From Zingiber officinale (Eukaryota; Streptophyta; Magnoliopsida; Zingiberales; Zingiberaceae), in contig NC_055990.1 in assembly GCF_018446385.1 (NCBI RefSeq), positions 28,667,891-28,731,890 of the forward strand: a DNA stretch of 64,000 nucleotides, given 5' to 3'. The notes under the pieces are model-generated. The model made no database searches. It was given only the letters and a program-made list of their open reading frames with translations, and had not been told where the DNA came from. Within the stretch, counting starts at the first letter, position 1; each line of letters starts with the position of its first letter. Position numbers and translations under genes: made by a program. Shown here one piece after another: positions 10,735-23,298 of this stretch.

Positions 10735-12660
10735 TATAATCCGCAACATCATTGCATTCAAGTATCTCGTAATGTCATTTTTTTAATGAAAATTTGTATT
10801 TTTGTCTTTCCTCCTTAAACACATCAACTCCACATTCTTCTATTTCTATGCTATACAACTTTTTGGATCCTTCAAATTCTGGTTTGTCTAATGATGTTCT
10901 CGTTACACCTGTAATGTCACTTCCTGATCATACGCTTGAAGGTTCTCCCACTAATGTTCCAAGTGATTCTCTACCACTTACCTTGCCTCCTTTGAAAAGA
11001 TTCACTCGTGTCAATTTTGGTAAGCCACCTAACCGCTTAATTCTTTTTACAAAACTAAATTCTATTGTGATTCCTTTTATGTATAAACAGGCAATGGAAC
11101 AAGCATGCTAGAAAAGGGCAATGGATGAGGAAATTGAGGCATTGTCTGTGAACAATACTTGGGATTTAGTCTAATGGCCTTCTAATACTTTTGTCATAGG
11201 TAGTAAATGGGTGTGCACTATTAAGGTCAAGCCTGATGGTATTTTAGACAGCTACAAAACTCATTTGATAGCTCAAGGCTACAAGTAAGAATATGATATT
11301 GATTATGAGAAAACTTTTGCCCCAGTTACCAAGATAACTATAGTTCAAACTCTCCTTACTATTACATTATGCAAAAAGTGGTCATTGTATTAATTAGATG
11401 TAAAGAATGCTTTTCGTCATGGACATTTGAAGGAAATTGTTTATATGGAGTGCCCCCCTGATTATTTTCTTGGTGATTCTAATGTGTTTTGCAAACTTAA
11501 CAGATCTCTTTATAGTCTTAAACAGGAATATGAGCATGGTTTGAAAATTTTCACTCAACTATTTGTTCAGTTGGTTTCCAACATAGTTCAAATGATTACT
11601 CTCTATTTACTCATCAGTCCTCTCACGGTATTATAATTCTACTTCTTTTTGTAGATGATACGGTCATCATAGGTAGTGATTAATAGAGAATCTCTTGAGT
11701 TTAAATAGTTTCTTCATGATTCTATTCATATGAAAGATCTTGGTGCTTTTACTTATTTTCTAGGTTTGGAAGTGTCTTATTCCTCTCATGGTCTTTTTGT
11801 TGTACAACACAAATATATTGAGAATTTGATCAAGCTAGCCAATTTGATTGATAATAAAGTTTGTTCAACTCCTATGGAACTTAATTTGAAATTAAACATG
11901 ATGATGGTGCACCTATTTCTGATCCTACTTTGTATCGACAATTGGTGGATAGTCTTGTTTATCTACCATCACACGTCCTGATATATCTTTTGTTATTCAG
12001 GTTGTCAATCAATTTATTCCTCAGCCTCAAAATCATCACCTCTCAACGCTTCATTAGATCATTCACTATCTCAAAGACACTTATGATCGTGAACTTTTTC
12101 CCCCTTTAAACACACCTCTCATTCTACAAACATTTCTTGATGATGATTATACAAGATGTGTTGATACTTGTTGCTCTACGATAAGTTGGTGTGTTGTTCT
12201 AGGTGTCTTACCTATTTTATGGAAATGTAAGAAGCGAGGAAGGGTACTAATCTTTCATTGTGGTTGAGTATCGATCTGTCTTCTATTAATTCTGAAATTG
12301 CATGGCTCCGATGATTTCTCCTTGATTTTGATGTCACTTGTGTTGATTATATTCCTCTTTTTAGAGATAATACAAGAGCCATTAACATTGCCATTAATCC
12401 TGTCCATTGTGAGCGAACCAAACATATTGAGATTGATTGTCATTACATTTGAGAATTAGTTCATGATAAAGTTCTTCGTCATGGTTCATGTCTTGTCTCA
12501 TGATCAAGTTGTTGACCTCTTCATTAAGCCCATGTGCTTTGTACACCATAAATATCTTGTATGCAAATTGATTCTACTTGACAACCATCATCAATTTGAG
12601 GTTGGATGTCGAGTGGAAAAGATTTCGCCAACAATTAAGGAAGACAATGTCAAATGAAGA
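10735..12660 (+). pseudogene. Decayed Copia pol (end of integrase, reverse transcriptase, RNase H), element D
   Basis: Starts abruptly with the post-integrase segment (YNPQHHCIQVSRNVIF at about 10738-10785). Then come the start of the reverse transcriptase (EEIEALSVNNTWDLV, about 11130; GSKWVCTIKV, about 11200), DVKNAF near 11400, FCKLNRSLYSLKQ near 11490, LLFVDDTVIIGS (the catalytic YVDD equivalent) near 11645, MKDLGAFTYFLGLEV at 11730, and RNase H pieces to about 12650. At least six stops or frameshifts break it. No LTRs, gag, protease or integrase core belonging to it are visible. The KDLG..YFLG pattern suits the Ale/Retrofit side of Copia (weak inference). It is the host into which Copia A inserted on the left. 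Confidence 0.8.
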
Positions 12661-12765
12661 AGATATTGCCAACGATAAATGAGGACAATACTACCTAATA
12701 TTTTGGAATTATAATTGTATATTTTCTTTTTATTAATCCATAATTTGTCGGGTTTACTAGGTATA

Positions 12766-13245
12766 TGTTGATAGGTGACTTACATTTGCATGAAGGTCAA
12801 TGAGATGGATGTCATGAAAGAAAAATATATTAAAATTTTTCATAATAAAATTCTATTGTGATTTTATATAATAGAATTCTATTATGATTTTTAATAATAG
12901 AATTCTTTTGTGATTTTTTATAACAAAATTCTATTACGATTTTACGGGTCTGGGGTTTATGCATTATTTATAGGGGTTATTATAAACCTATTGTACAACA
13001 ATAACCATAAGAATTATTAGATGTAATTCTCTTGTGTAGAGATAATTCTAATAAAGCTTTGCCCATTTTTATAGTGTAGGCACGTCGTCGAACCACGATA
13101 ACTCTTCTTCTTCTTCTCCTTTCTCATATTTGCTCTCCTTTGGTGCGTCTTTGTCTTGTTCCTCCGCGCGATCTCTTTGCTCTCTTCCTCTTCTTTCGCA
13201 CGTTAGAGGTTGAGAGGTGTTGCCCCCCCCCCTCTTTGCGCAACA
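12766..13245 (+). repeat. 5' LTR of Copia A
   Basis: Begins TGTTGATAGGTGACTTA and ends GCGCAACA. It matches 17295-17493 plus 33584-33828, with small differences. It holds several copies of a palindromic module around GAATTC (for example ATAATAGAATTCTATTAT at 12868-12885), then a TATA-like 'ttatttatagggg' near 12963, then a pyrimidine-rich region before the primer-binding site. 480 bp. Confidence 0.88.
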
Positions 13246-13267
13246 ATTGGTATCAGAGCAATAGATT

Positions 13268-14704
13268 TTGGCGGATTTCTTCAACATGTCGGGCATGACT
13301 TCTATGAAGTTTGATATGGTGAAGTTTGATGGAACCGAAAACTTCAGATTATGGCAGAGAGGAGTCAAGGACTTGTTAGTGCAACAAGGCATGGTGAAGG
13401 CGCTAAGAGAAAGGAAACTGGAAAGCATGGAGAGATCAGATTGGGAAGAACTTCAAGCGAAGGCAATAGCAACAATCAGTCTTTGTCTTACAAATGATGT
13501 GATGTACCATGTCATAGACGAGGAATCACGGGTAGTAGTTTGGCAAAAGTTGGAAAGCCAGTACATGTCAAAATCATTGACAAACAAGTTGTATCTCAAG
13601 CATAAATTATTCGGACTTAAGATGATAGAAAGAATCGATCTGAGCTAGCACATCAACGTATTCAACCATATTGTGAGCGATCTGAAGCGGGTTGATGTGA
13701 AGATTGAAGACGAGAACAAGGCGCTGATGTTGTTGAATTCTCTATCTTCATCTTCTATGTACGAGAATTTGGTTACTACTTTGATGTGGGGTAAGGAAAC
13801 TCTCAAATTGGAGGAGATCACAAGTGCGTTGCTAAGTTTTCACCAAAGGAAGAAAACAAGCGATCAAATTTCTCAAGGAGAAGGACTTGTGGTAAATAGC
13901 AACCAAGAGCGTGGTAGGAGCAAATCTCGACATGGATCTGGCAACAACAACAAGGCTCATTCTAAGTCTAGAAGGAAGAAGGTGATCACGTGCTACAAAT
14001 GTGGAGGCAAAGGTCATATCAAGAGAGATTATCCAGAGATAAAGAAACATGATGCGGAGAACAAAGGTAGTTCAACAAAGTCTACAAACATAGTTGAAGA
14101 AGAAAATTCAGAGAGCGGTGATGAAGATATGCTATCAGTTATGTTGGGTTCGGAGCAGCTGACAGATGCATGGATTTTAGACTCTGTATGTTCATATCAC
14201 ATGACTCTAAACAGGTATTGGTTTGACGCCTATAAGGCAGTGGATTCTGGTTTAGTGTTGATGGGAAATGATACGTCATACAAAGTTATCGGCATAGGGA
14301 ACGTCAGAATCAAGATGTTTAATGGTGTGATCAGAACTTTATGTAATGTCAGATATATACTAGAGCTAAGGAAGAACTTGATCTCACTAGTCATACTAGA
14401 TGGTATTGATTGTAATTATAAATCAGTGAGCGGGGTGATAAAGGTCAGCAAGAGAGCTCTGACGGTAATGAAAGGACAAAAGATAGTAAAAAATATCTAC
14501 AAGTTGATAAGGACTACAGTTGTAGGTGGAGTCACCTTAGTGAAGTCTGAATCAGACATTGCTGTCTTGTGGCATATGCAGCTAAGGCATATGGGTGAAC
14601 ATGGGATGCTAAAACTTCACAAGAGATATTTGTTGAAGGGTGTGAAGATGTGCAAGCTTAAATTCTACAAATTCTGTGTTTTGGGGAAACAGAGCAAAGT
14701 GTAA
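13268..14704 (+). pseudogene. Copia A gag and protease, broken
   Basis: One frame with a single stop near 13646 covers gag: a start at 13286 (MSGMTSMKFD) is as likely as 13268, followed by VKFDGTENFRLWQ typical of the Copia gag N-terminus. The zinc knuckle at about 13990-14035 reads CYKCGGKGHIKRDYPE: a CX2CX4HX4C motif whose last Cys is replaced by Tyr. The protease active site at about 14170 reads WILDSVCSYHM where the family has DSG, so the catalytic Asp is kept but the Gly is Val. The pre-integrase region follows (LWHMQLRHMGEHGM, about 14570) and the frame ends at 14704. Not functional. Confidence 0.82.
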
Positions 14705-17088
14705 TTCAAGACCACAACAAACAAGACAGAGGGGATTCTGGACTACGTACATACAGATCTCTGGGACCAACCAATGTAGCATTATGTGGAGGGCACTTGT
14801 ATTTTGTGAGTTTTACTGATAATTTCTCATGAAAGGTCTGGGTATACTTTCTTGCGTCACAAGTTAGAAACTTTTGCAAAGTTTAAACTGTGAAAAACTG
14901 AAGTAGAGAACCAATCCGAAAGGAAAATCAAATACTTTAGGTCAGACAATGAGACTGAGTACACAGATTCAAAGTTTTAGGAATTTTGTGAGCAGCATTG
15001 GATAATGAGGTATTTTTCGGTTCAAGGACACCTTAGCAAAACAGGATGGCGAAAAGGTTGAACAGGATAATCATTGAGAAGGCAAATATCTTAGGCTAAA
15101 TGCAGGGCTTGCAAAGAATTTCTGGGTGAAAGTGGTTAACATGGCATGTTATCTCATTAATATATCACCAAGAGCAACACTAGAAGGCAAAATATCAGAG
15201 GAAGTATGAATAGGGAATCAAGTATATTACTCTCATTTTCGAGTTTTTGGATGTCCAGCCTATATACACATATCTAGTGAGGAAAGAACAAAGCTGGATG
15301 CGAAGTCCAGTACATTTTTCTGGGGTATCAAAAAGGAATTAAAACCTTCAAGCTTTGGGGTCCTAAGGTAAAAAAGGTGGTGATCAACAGAGATGTGGTG
15401 TTTGAATAGAAAACTATACTACAGCGTACTCAGGAAGAAGGAAAGGAAACACCACAAAGCAACATGCAGAAAGATGTTATGTAGGTGGAGCTAGAAACTC
15501 ATGACTTCGATGATTCTAGCTCAGAGCACACAGAACATCGCACTATAACTAGTGGTAGAATCAGACGAGTCGTAAAACCACCCACCAGATACGGATTTGA
15601 AGACCTGGTATCTTATGTGCTTATCACTAATAGCAAAGACCCTACATCTTTTCAAGAGGTGATACACAGCTCTGAGAAGGATAAGTGGACGGGTTCTATG
15701 GAAGAGGAGATGGAGTCGTTGTATAAGAACCAAATGTGGGATCTAGTGGAACTTCCTGAAGGAGAGAAAGTTATAGGGTGCAAGTGGATATTCAAGAAGA
15801 AAGAAGCATTGTTAGAGGGAGAAGAAGTGAAGTTCAAGGCTCGATTGATGGGAAAGGGGTATTCATAGAGAAAGGAGATTAACTATGAAGAAATTTTCTC
15901 TCCAATAGTAAGACATATGTCAATTAGAGTGATGTTGGCTTTGGTGGCATATCACGATCTACAAGTGGAGTAAATAGATGTGAAGACGACATTTCTTCAT
16001 GGAAATTTGGAGGAATAGATTTTTATGTCACGACCCAAGGGATTTAGTAAGCCCGGACAAGAGCGGTTCATTTGCAAGTTGAAGAAATTGCTCTATGGAT
16101 TGAAACAATCTCCTAGGCAATGGTGCAAACGTTATGATTCATACATGATTCAAAACTGATATAAAAGATGTGAGTATGACTGCTAGATATATGTGAAGAG
16201 CATTGAAGATGAATCACTGATTTTCTTACTACTATATATAGATGACATGCTCATTGTTGCAAAAAAGATTAAAGAGGTTGACAAATTGAAGAGGCTACTG
16301 AGTAAGGAATTTGACATGAAAGATTTGGGAGAGACCAAGAAGATTCTTGGGATGGAGATTCATAGGGATAGAGTTGCAGGGAAATTATGGTTGTCTCAAC
16401 ATAGCTTTGTGGAGAAGGTATTGGATAAGTTCAACATGAAGAATGTAAAGTCGGTGAGCACACCCCTAGCACATCACTTTAAGTTATCTAGTACACAGTG
16501 TCCAAAGATGGATGACGAGATCCAAGAGATGTCAAAGGTTCCTTATGTCAGTGCGGTTAGTTGTCTGATATATGCATGGTTTACATAAGACCAGATTTGA
16601 TGCAAACAGTTAGTATGGTAAGCAAGTTTCTTTCAAATCCTGGTCGACCACATTGGGATGCAGTGAAATGGATTTTCAAATACTTGAGAAATACAACTGA
16701 TTATGGCATCATGTTCAGTAGACAACTGGAAGATCCTTCAATTGTTGGGTACGTAGATGCAGACTATGCAGGAGATTTAGATAATAAGAGGTCTACTACA
16801 TGATACGTGTTCACTATGACAGGAGCACCTATTTGTTGGAAATCTATGATACAATCTATTGTTACATTATCTACTACGGAATCCGAATACATGGAAATAG
16901 CTGAAGCAGCGAAGGAAGCTTTATGGCTTACAAGGTTGGTTAGAGAGCTGGGTGTTCAGCAAAGTAAAGTTAAGTTGTTATGCAATAGTCAGTGTGCTAT
17001 CTATTTGGCAAAGAATCAGGTGTATCATGCAAGAACCAAACACATTGATGTGAAGTTTCATAAGATCATAGAGTTGATTGCTTCCTAG
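14705..17088 (+). pseudogene. Copia A integrase, reverse transcriptase and RNase H, broken
   Basis: 14705-15484 is integrase with many frame breaks. Reverse transcriptase is readable from 15485 (MESLYKNQMWDLVELP, GCKWIFKKK), through EEIFSPIVR near 15890, DVKTTFLHGNLEE near 15980, LLYGLKQSPRQW near 16095, LLLYIDDMLIVAKK near 16225 (catalytic YIDD) and FDMKDLGETKKILGMEI. A frameshift near 16570 precedes RNase H (DADYAGDLDNKRSTT near 16760; TLSTTESEYMEIAEAAKEA near 16867; a TKHIDVKFH tail). Stops near 15868, 15972, 16016 and 16160 are visible. The YIDD and TESEY motifs identify Copia. Confidence 0.85.
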
Positions 17089-17294
17089 GAAATTCAACTT
17101 GAAAAGGTTCACACTACAGATAATGCTTCAAATATGTTGATAAAGCCAGTGATCATAGAGAAGTTCAAGCATTTCTTGAACTTGCTCTATATCTCTAGAT
17201 GCTAAAGGAAAAAACCTAGACCCAGAGATCCAGGTGGAGTTTTGTTCAGATACTCGTGTTCTTCGAATGAGTGAATATTCGCCAAGGTGGAGAT

Positions 17295-17493
17295 TGTTGA
17301 CAGGTGACTTATATTTGGATGAAGGTCAATATGATGGATGTCATGGAAGAAAAATCTGTTAAGTTTTTTCGTAATAAAATTCTATTGTGATTTTATATAA
17401 CAGAATTCTGTTATGATTTTTCATAACAAAATTCTGTTACAATTTTACCAGGTCTAGGATTTATGAATTATTTATAGGGGTCATTGTAAACCT
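17295..17493 (+). repeat. 3' LTR of Copia A, left part
   Basis: Starts TGTTGACAGGTGACTTATAT directly after the purine-rich tract and runs parallel to 12766-12985 until AAACCT, where Copia B begins. The last five bases (AACCT, 17489-17493) are repeated at 33579-33583 after B. Confidence 0.88.
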
Positions 17494-19625
17494 TGTTAGG
17501 ATGTATACTAAAATCCTAACTTTTTGTATGAACATTTATATTTTGAAATGAGAATCACTTTGGTCACATGTTGCATGTTAATACAGTTGTCCATTTAATT
17601 TATATTGTAGATAACATGGTGTGTGGTACCACACAGAAGATCATGTTATCAGTTCCTTATAAATTATAAATAGTAGCTCACAACCAAAATAGATTGGGAC
17701 AAACAATTGGAATGGTTATAGTGTAATTTGGTATTAGTTTATCTTGACTAAAAAATTACACTAGTACACTATGTGTGTATTGAGCAGGACCATTTGAGGT
17801 TATTTTTTTGTATACTGACCGCATAAAAGAACAAAACCTCTGTTATTATGGATGTGCGTACTCTTAATCCCGATATAATGACAAACACATATACTTAGTA
17901 TTTATTTCTTTAATTTATCTAAGGGTGAGATTTATTCAATTAAATCAATAGGCCCGATAAGTTGGGAAATAATATTATTTATATGGTGTGTTGTTGATTA
18001 TAAAAGAAAACTTTGTCCTAGTAATCTAGGTTAATGATGTTCCCTTGAGGAGCTCATAAGGATTATCATGTAAACCCTGCAGGTGGACTTAGTCTGACAT
18101 GATAATAAGGTTGAGTGGTACTACTCTTGGAGCTAGATGTTAATTAAGTGAGTTGTCAATAACTCATTTAATTAACGGACATACGATATCTTAAACACAG
18201 GAAGACTAACGCACTCATGATAAGTAGGAGCCCATATTATAATATGGGATTGGTGCGGTAGTTCAATATAACTCTTTAGTGGTATGAGTTATTATTGATT
18301 ACCTTGAGTTGGATTCGGATCGAACACAGGAAGCTCAAATCCATCAGGAGGCCAAAACCAATTCCTCCTCTTGGTCCCTATTGTAGCCTCTATAAAGTCT
18401 CGCATTCACTCGTTTTGGTTTTGCTTCCTACCCAAGAAAGGGGTCAGCCACATCCTTGCTTGGTGCCCAAGCAAGGGGCCAGCCAAGCCTTACTTCCTAC
18501 CCAAGAAAGGGGTCGGCCAAGCCTTGCTTGGTGCCCAAGCAAGGGGATCGGCCAAACCAAAAGAAAAGAAAAAAAAAGGGGAGATTTTTTCTCAACAGAA
18601 TTAGAGATTTTTCTAAAAAGAATTATATTAATTATTTCCTAAGAAATTTTTCTAAAAAGAATTATGTTAATTTTTTCCTAGAGAGTTTTCTAAACATAAT
18701 TATATTGATTTTTTCTTAGAAATTTTCTAAAAAGAAATATACTAATTCTTTCTTAAGAAATTTTTCTAAAAAGAATTATGTTAATTCTTTTCTAGAGATT
18801 TTTTCTAAACAAAAATCTATTACTTTTTCTCCTTTTTTATCTGGGGCAAAGGGTTATAAAAGGAGAGGAGGTTGTACCATAAAAATCAATAATTCAATTA
18901 AGAATTGATAAGTTTCTCTCCACAACTAAAAACCCTTTCCTTTCCCTTAAGGTCGACGCCCCATTCTTTCTTTTCTTTCCTCTAGGGCCAGCGCCCCACT
19001 TTTTTTCTTCTTCCCTTTTCTTCCCTCTAGGGGTGGCGCCCCATCTTCTCTTGATGGCTGGAGCTTGGAGGAAAAGAAAACGAAGAGACGAAGCACCTTG
19101 GTGGCCGGCGGTTTAGAGGAGAAGAAGAAGGAGGAGGTGTTCCTTTCTTTATCTTTTGATGGTAGGCGGCTTGGAAACAAAAGGGGTTCGGGTGTTTTTG
19201 TCTTGGTAGATCATCGCACACATGACGTCCAAGAAGAGGAAAGAAATACGGCAGAAGATCAAGAGGTCTTTGTCTACGAAGAAATATACAACTAGTTATT
19301 TATTCCACAACACAACTAGTTTTATTTTCTTTGAATGGATCCTGAAATACCAACACAAGAGGCTAGCGATTTCGTGTTTTCATTTTTGTGCTTCGATTTG
19401 TGTTTCAATCTTGTGCTTTGATTTGGGTCTCTATAGTTAAACCTAAGGTTACTGTGAGAAGTTTAAATATTCAATTTCTTTGAAAGACTTTGTCTAGGAA
19501 GTGGTAGATGATCTCATAACCAAGAAGGCCTAGTGTCTCTCCTACGACCTGGAAGTCGATCCTTGAAATAAATATTTAATCAACTTCTGTAATATGGTTT
19601 AACTTCAGAAGAACACAAGGGTTGT

Positions 19626-21375
19626 GTTATGACCTTCGGATAGCGGCTAGAGAGGGGGGTGTGAATAGCCGACCTCAAATTATCGTTTCTTCCTACAATT
19701 TAGGTTAGCGCAGCGGAAATACAATGTAGAAACGAAAGTGGAGAAGATCAAACCTCAAACACGATGATGTAACGAGGTTCGGAGATGATACTCCTACTCC
19801 TCGGCGTGTCCGTAAGGTGGACGAAGCCTATCAATCCGTCGGTGGATGAGACCCCGGAAAACCGGCTAATAGAAACTCCTTCTGGGTGGAGAAACCTCGC
19901 CATAAACTTCTTGCAACAACAAGATAGGAGTACAAAGATATAGCACAATACAAAGGCAGTAAGAATGTAAAAACACAGCTTGCCTTCTCGTCGACTGGAT
20001 GAAGCAGCAACTTCACGAAACACCTACAACAGCAAGAACCAACCGAAGGAAGCTTCCACGAAGCTTCAGAAAAATGAGAGCTCAGCAAAGCTCTGATTGC
20101 AGTAAGATCAGAAAGAAAAGAGAGGCAATTATTATACTGTAGAGGCACTCGACCCCTTTATATCCCTGAACCTGCGAACCTGTGAAGAGGGCATAAGACA
20201 CAGCAGAAATCTAGCCGTTGTGACTCAACGGCTAGAGCTGGACCGATCAGGTTCCACCCTGATCGGTCCAGACCTTCTCTGATCGGTCTTGGGGACCGAT
20301 CAGGACCTATGTTGATCGGTCCCCAGACCGATCAGCACGCTTCACAGAGAGTTGCCCAACTCTCTGATAGGTCTGTGGACCGATCAGGACTCAGGTGGAT
20401 CGGTCCACAGACCGATCCCCCTCTTTCTTCTCCCGATCTTCTTCGCTTCTGTATGATTACTGATCGGTCACCAGACCGATCAGGTAATTCATAGAAACAC
20501 ACTGTTTGGTTACTGATTGGTCACCAGACCGATCAGTCAACCAGCGTGTCACTGGATCGGTCACCAGACCGATCCAGGTTTAGAGCTCCCAGCCCTAAAC
20601 CCTACCTGGTCCTGAGAACGAGCTACCGAGCCCTCTCTGACCTAGTCCGGAGAACGAGCTACCGAGCCCTCTCCGACTCCATCCGGTCCAGAGAACGAGC
20701 TACCGAGCCCTCTCTGACCACAGTTCGGAGAACGAGCTCCCAAGCCCTCTCCGACTTCCCATGCCAAGTTTCCATACTTGGACTTTTCCCGTGCCAAGCT
20801 CCCTGCTTGGACTTTTCCGTGTCAAGTCTCCATACTTGGACTTTTCTCGTGTCAAGCTCCCTGCTTGGACTTTTCCATGCCAAGTCTCCATACTTCGACT
20901 TTTCTCGTGCCAAGCTCCCTGCTTGGACTTTTCACCAGATGTCTGGTCAACCTTGACCTATCTGGATTTCCCTTGCCTGGCTTCACTCACCAGAACTTTC
21001 CAACTGCCTGGCTTCACTCACCAGGACTTTCCCTTGCCTGGCTTCACTCACCAGGACTTTCTAACTGCCTGGCTTCACTCACCAGGACTTTCCCTTGCCT
21101 GGCTTCACTCACCAGGACTTTTACCTGGCTTCACTCACCAGGATTTCCCGAATCAGGTCGACTCACCTCGGGTCAACCAGGTCAACCTTGACCAAAGATT
21201 GCACCCACAATCTCCCAAGTTTGTATTCTGTCAAACATCAGAATACAACTTTTCTACTCTCGTCAAACATCAGAATAGAACTTTTCTATTCTCGTCAAAC
21301 ATCAAAATATAACTCGAGTCAGGTCAACTCGAGTCAGGTCAACTAGGTCAGCCTTGACCTAAGGTTGCACCAACA
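19626..21375 (-). repeat. 3' LTR of element C (minus orientation)
   Basis: TGTTATGACC to GCACCAACA. In minus sense, from right to left: copies of a 'gtcaaacatcagaata' repeat (about 21229-21310), an array of CCTGG-cttcactca-CCAGG mini-hairpins (20968-21145), an array of CCAAG-n7/8-CTTGG mini-hairpins (20763-20935), four 'cgagctaccgagccctctc'-type repeats (20610-20750), palindromes of the type GATCGGTC-n-GACCGATC (about 20240-20580), and then a TATA box GATATAAAGG near 20155-20165. The ORFs at 20309-21346 are by-products of these repeats. Confidence 0.88.
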
Positions 21376-22025
21376 ATCTCCCCCTTTTTGATGTTTGACA
21401 AAAACCATAATCAAGTTAGGTTAACCCGATAACCTAACTTAGGTTTTCCAATGTTCTTCCTTGAACATTCTCCCCAAACTCTAATGTTCTTCCTTGAACA
21501 TTCTTTGGACATTCTCCCACAAAAACCATAATCAAGTTAGGTTAACCCGATAACCTAACTTAGGTTTTCCAATGTTCTTCCTTGAACATTCTCCCCAAAC
21601 TCTAATGTTCTTCTTTGAACATTCTTTGGACATTCTCCCATTCTCCCCCTTTTTGACACACATCAAAAAGAGTGAATCAAGGTCAAGAGTTTCTTCCTAA
21701 TGAAAGTCCCATACCTTTCATTGAAACCCTTAAATTCCCCCTTGATACTAAAGTCAACAATCAACTTAGTGATAATCCCATATCACTCAAGTCTTTAGAG
21801 TAAAAACTCCCCCTAAAAGTCAACTCCCCCTTGACTAATAGGTGAAGCTCCCCCTAAAGGTCAACTCCCCCTTGACCATTGCACCAACAATGTCTTGGAG
21901 AGTTTCAACCCTTTAGAAATCCAAAACACAAACTGTGTTTTAACTTTCAGCTGAAATTTCAGACAACACAGTCGAAAATCAGCATTTTGGCACGCTCTGA
22001 TCGGTCACCAGACCGGTCATTTTTT
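21376..22025 (-). other. Element C 3' untranslated region with multiple polypurine tracts
   Basis: Between gag and the 3' LTR. At least seven copies of an AGGGGGA-type tract are visible on the minus strand (as CTCCCCCT or similar near 21378, 21643, 21737, 21808, 21823, 21849 and 21864), plus a direct repeat of about 120 bp ('aaaaaccataatcaagttagg' type at 21402 and 21523). Repeated polypurine tracts ahead of the 3' LTR are a hallmark reported for Sireviruses. Confidence 0.7.
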
Positions 22026-22055
22026 NNNNNNNNNNNNNNNNNNNNNNNNNNNNNN
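22026..22055. other. Assembly gap of 30 N
   Basis: Thirty Ns, flanked left by 'gatcggtcaccagaccggtc' and right by 'ggatcggtccagtgaccgatcc'. The gap lies inside a cluster of the same palindrome as in the C LTR, which probably made it hard to assemble; its true length is unknown. Confidence 0.99.
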
Positions 22056-23298
22056 TCCCTGGATCGGTCCAGTGACCGATCCAGACCTCCCTGGACCGAT
22101 CAGTATCCCCTCTGATCGGTCCACAAATCTCTGATAGGGATTTCTGATTTTTCTCCCGAAATTCAGAAACCCCTAAAAAATCACAGAAAATTTCAAAAAT
22201 TGTAAAATTTTGAGGATACATTCCTCATAACATATATTATCATGGAAAAATAGTTTTCTATGAAAATAACTTCCATTTTCAAATCTTGATACAAAGTTCG
22301 AAAAACTTTGAAATAGCTCAAGGTTAATCCATCTTTGTATCAACTTGCTCAATGATGAATGCTATCACTAGAAAAGCTTCATCAAGGTTTTTCAAATCAA
22401 TTTTGAAATGATTTTAAACCATTCAATTTAGGACCACAATCTTAGGGCTAAATGTACATGACTTGTACACAAGCTTTCCCTATGATCCTCAATTTAGAAA
22501 TAGGCTCATCTAGGTACAAGAGCTATGCACCTTGATCCTAACTCATAATCCTAATATCTCACACACATCTAAGGTGTATCAAACACATCCAAGTCAATTT
22601 TGATGTGAGATATGGGTTTAGGTCATCTTAAGCTAAGTTCTCATGCATTTTCTAGACAACAATTTGATTTCCATATCAAATTGAGTTTTTATCCTTAAAT
22701 CAATTTAACTGATCATAAATGCAAGAGATGATGACATGACATAAAATAATATCATAAATGAAAACATGTGCCAATGTCATGATGTCATGTCATAAAGTAT
22801 GAAACTTAAATAAAGCATGACATATAACTAACCTAAGCATTATCATGACATTTCAAATGATAGTAAATTAGATATGATGTCATGACATGGCATATGGCAA
22901 ACAATATATGACAAATAACATATAAAGGTATAGAAAATACCTAATTCTAGCTTTAGTTGTAATTTTTGATAGTTTTGATCATTTTACCATAAATTCTATA
23001 TTCCTAAGTGTAATAGACCTAAAATCATATACTAAAGACTTTTAAATCACTATGTGCCAATTAGATTGATCTTAGTAAACTCCTCAAATGAGGTTGGCAC
23101 ATCCTAATCACCTTAGGAATAGTTCTTAATTTCATTTTCAAGGCTTGATTACACCTTGAATATTCCTAAAATGCCACCTTTTGTCATGAGTAGGTTAACT
23201 ACCTATCCAATTAAGGTTGGCACACCCTAAACCATCTAGCATGAAGGAATCACGCTCCTAGGAACCCAATACCTATTTGAGCTCATTGGGTTCACTAA
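22056..23298. other. Element C internal non-coding DNA
   Basis: AT-rich, with 'catgacat' / 'atgatgtcatgacat' motifs at 22720-22920 and no protein similarity on either strand. This is where pol would lie in an autonomous relative. No remnant of it could be recognised. Confidence 0.6.

Noticed and set aside
18295..19440. ORFs in the B 5' LTR, repeated at 32066-33194
   Set aside because: Located inside identified LTRs, present in both copies, no protein similarity.
20240..20580. Regularly spaced palindromes that could suggest a CRISPR array
   Set aside because: Plant nuclear LTR; spacers are not uniform, repeats are palindromic and imperfect, and the whole block is duplicated in the other LTR.
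20309..21346. Several long overlapping ORFs (61-183 codons) in the C LTR, and equivalents at 25456-26617
   Set aside because: They are translations of the hairpin and palindrome arrays (Ser/Pro/Leu-rich repeats in several frames); unit lengths near 30 or 60 bp keep frames open.
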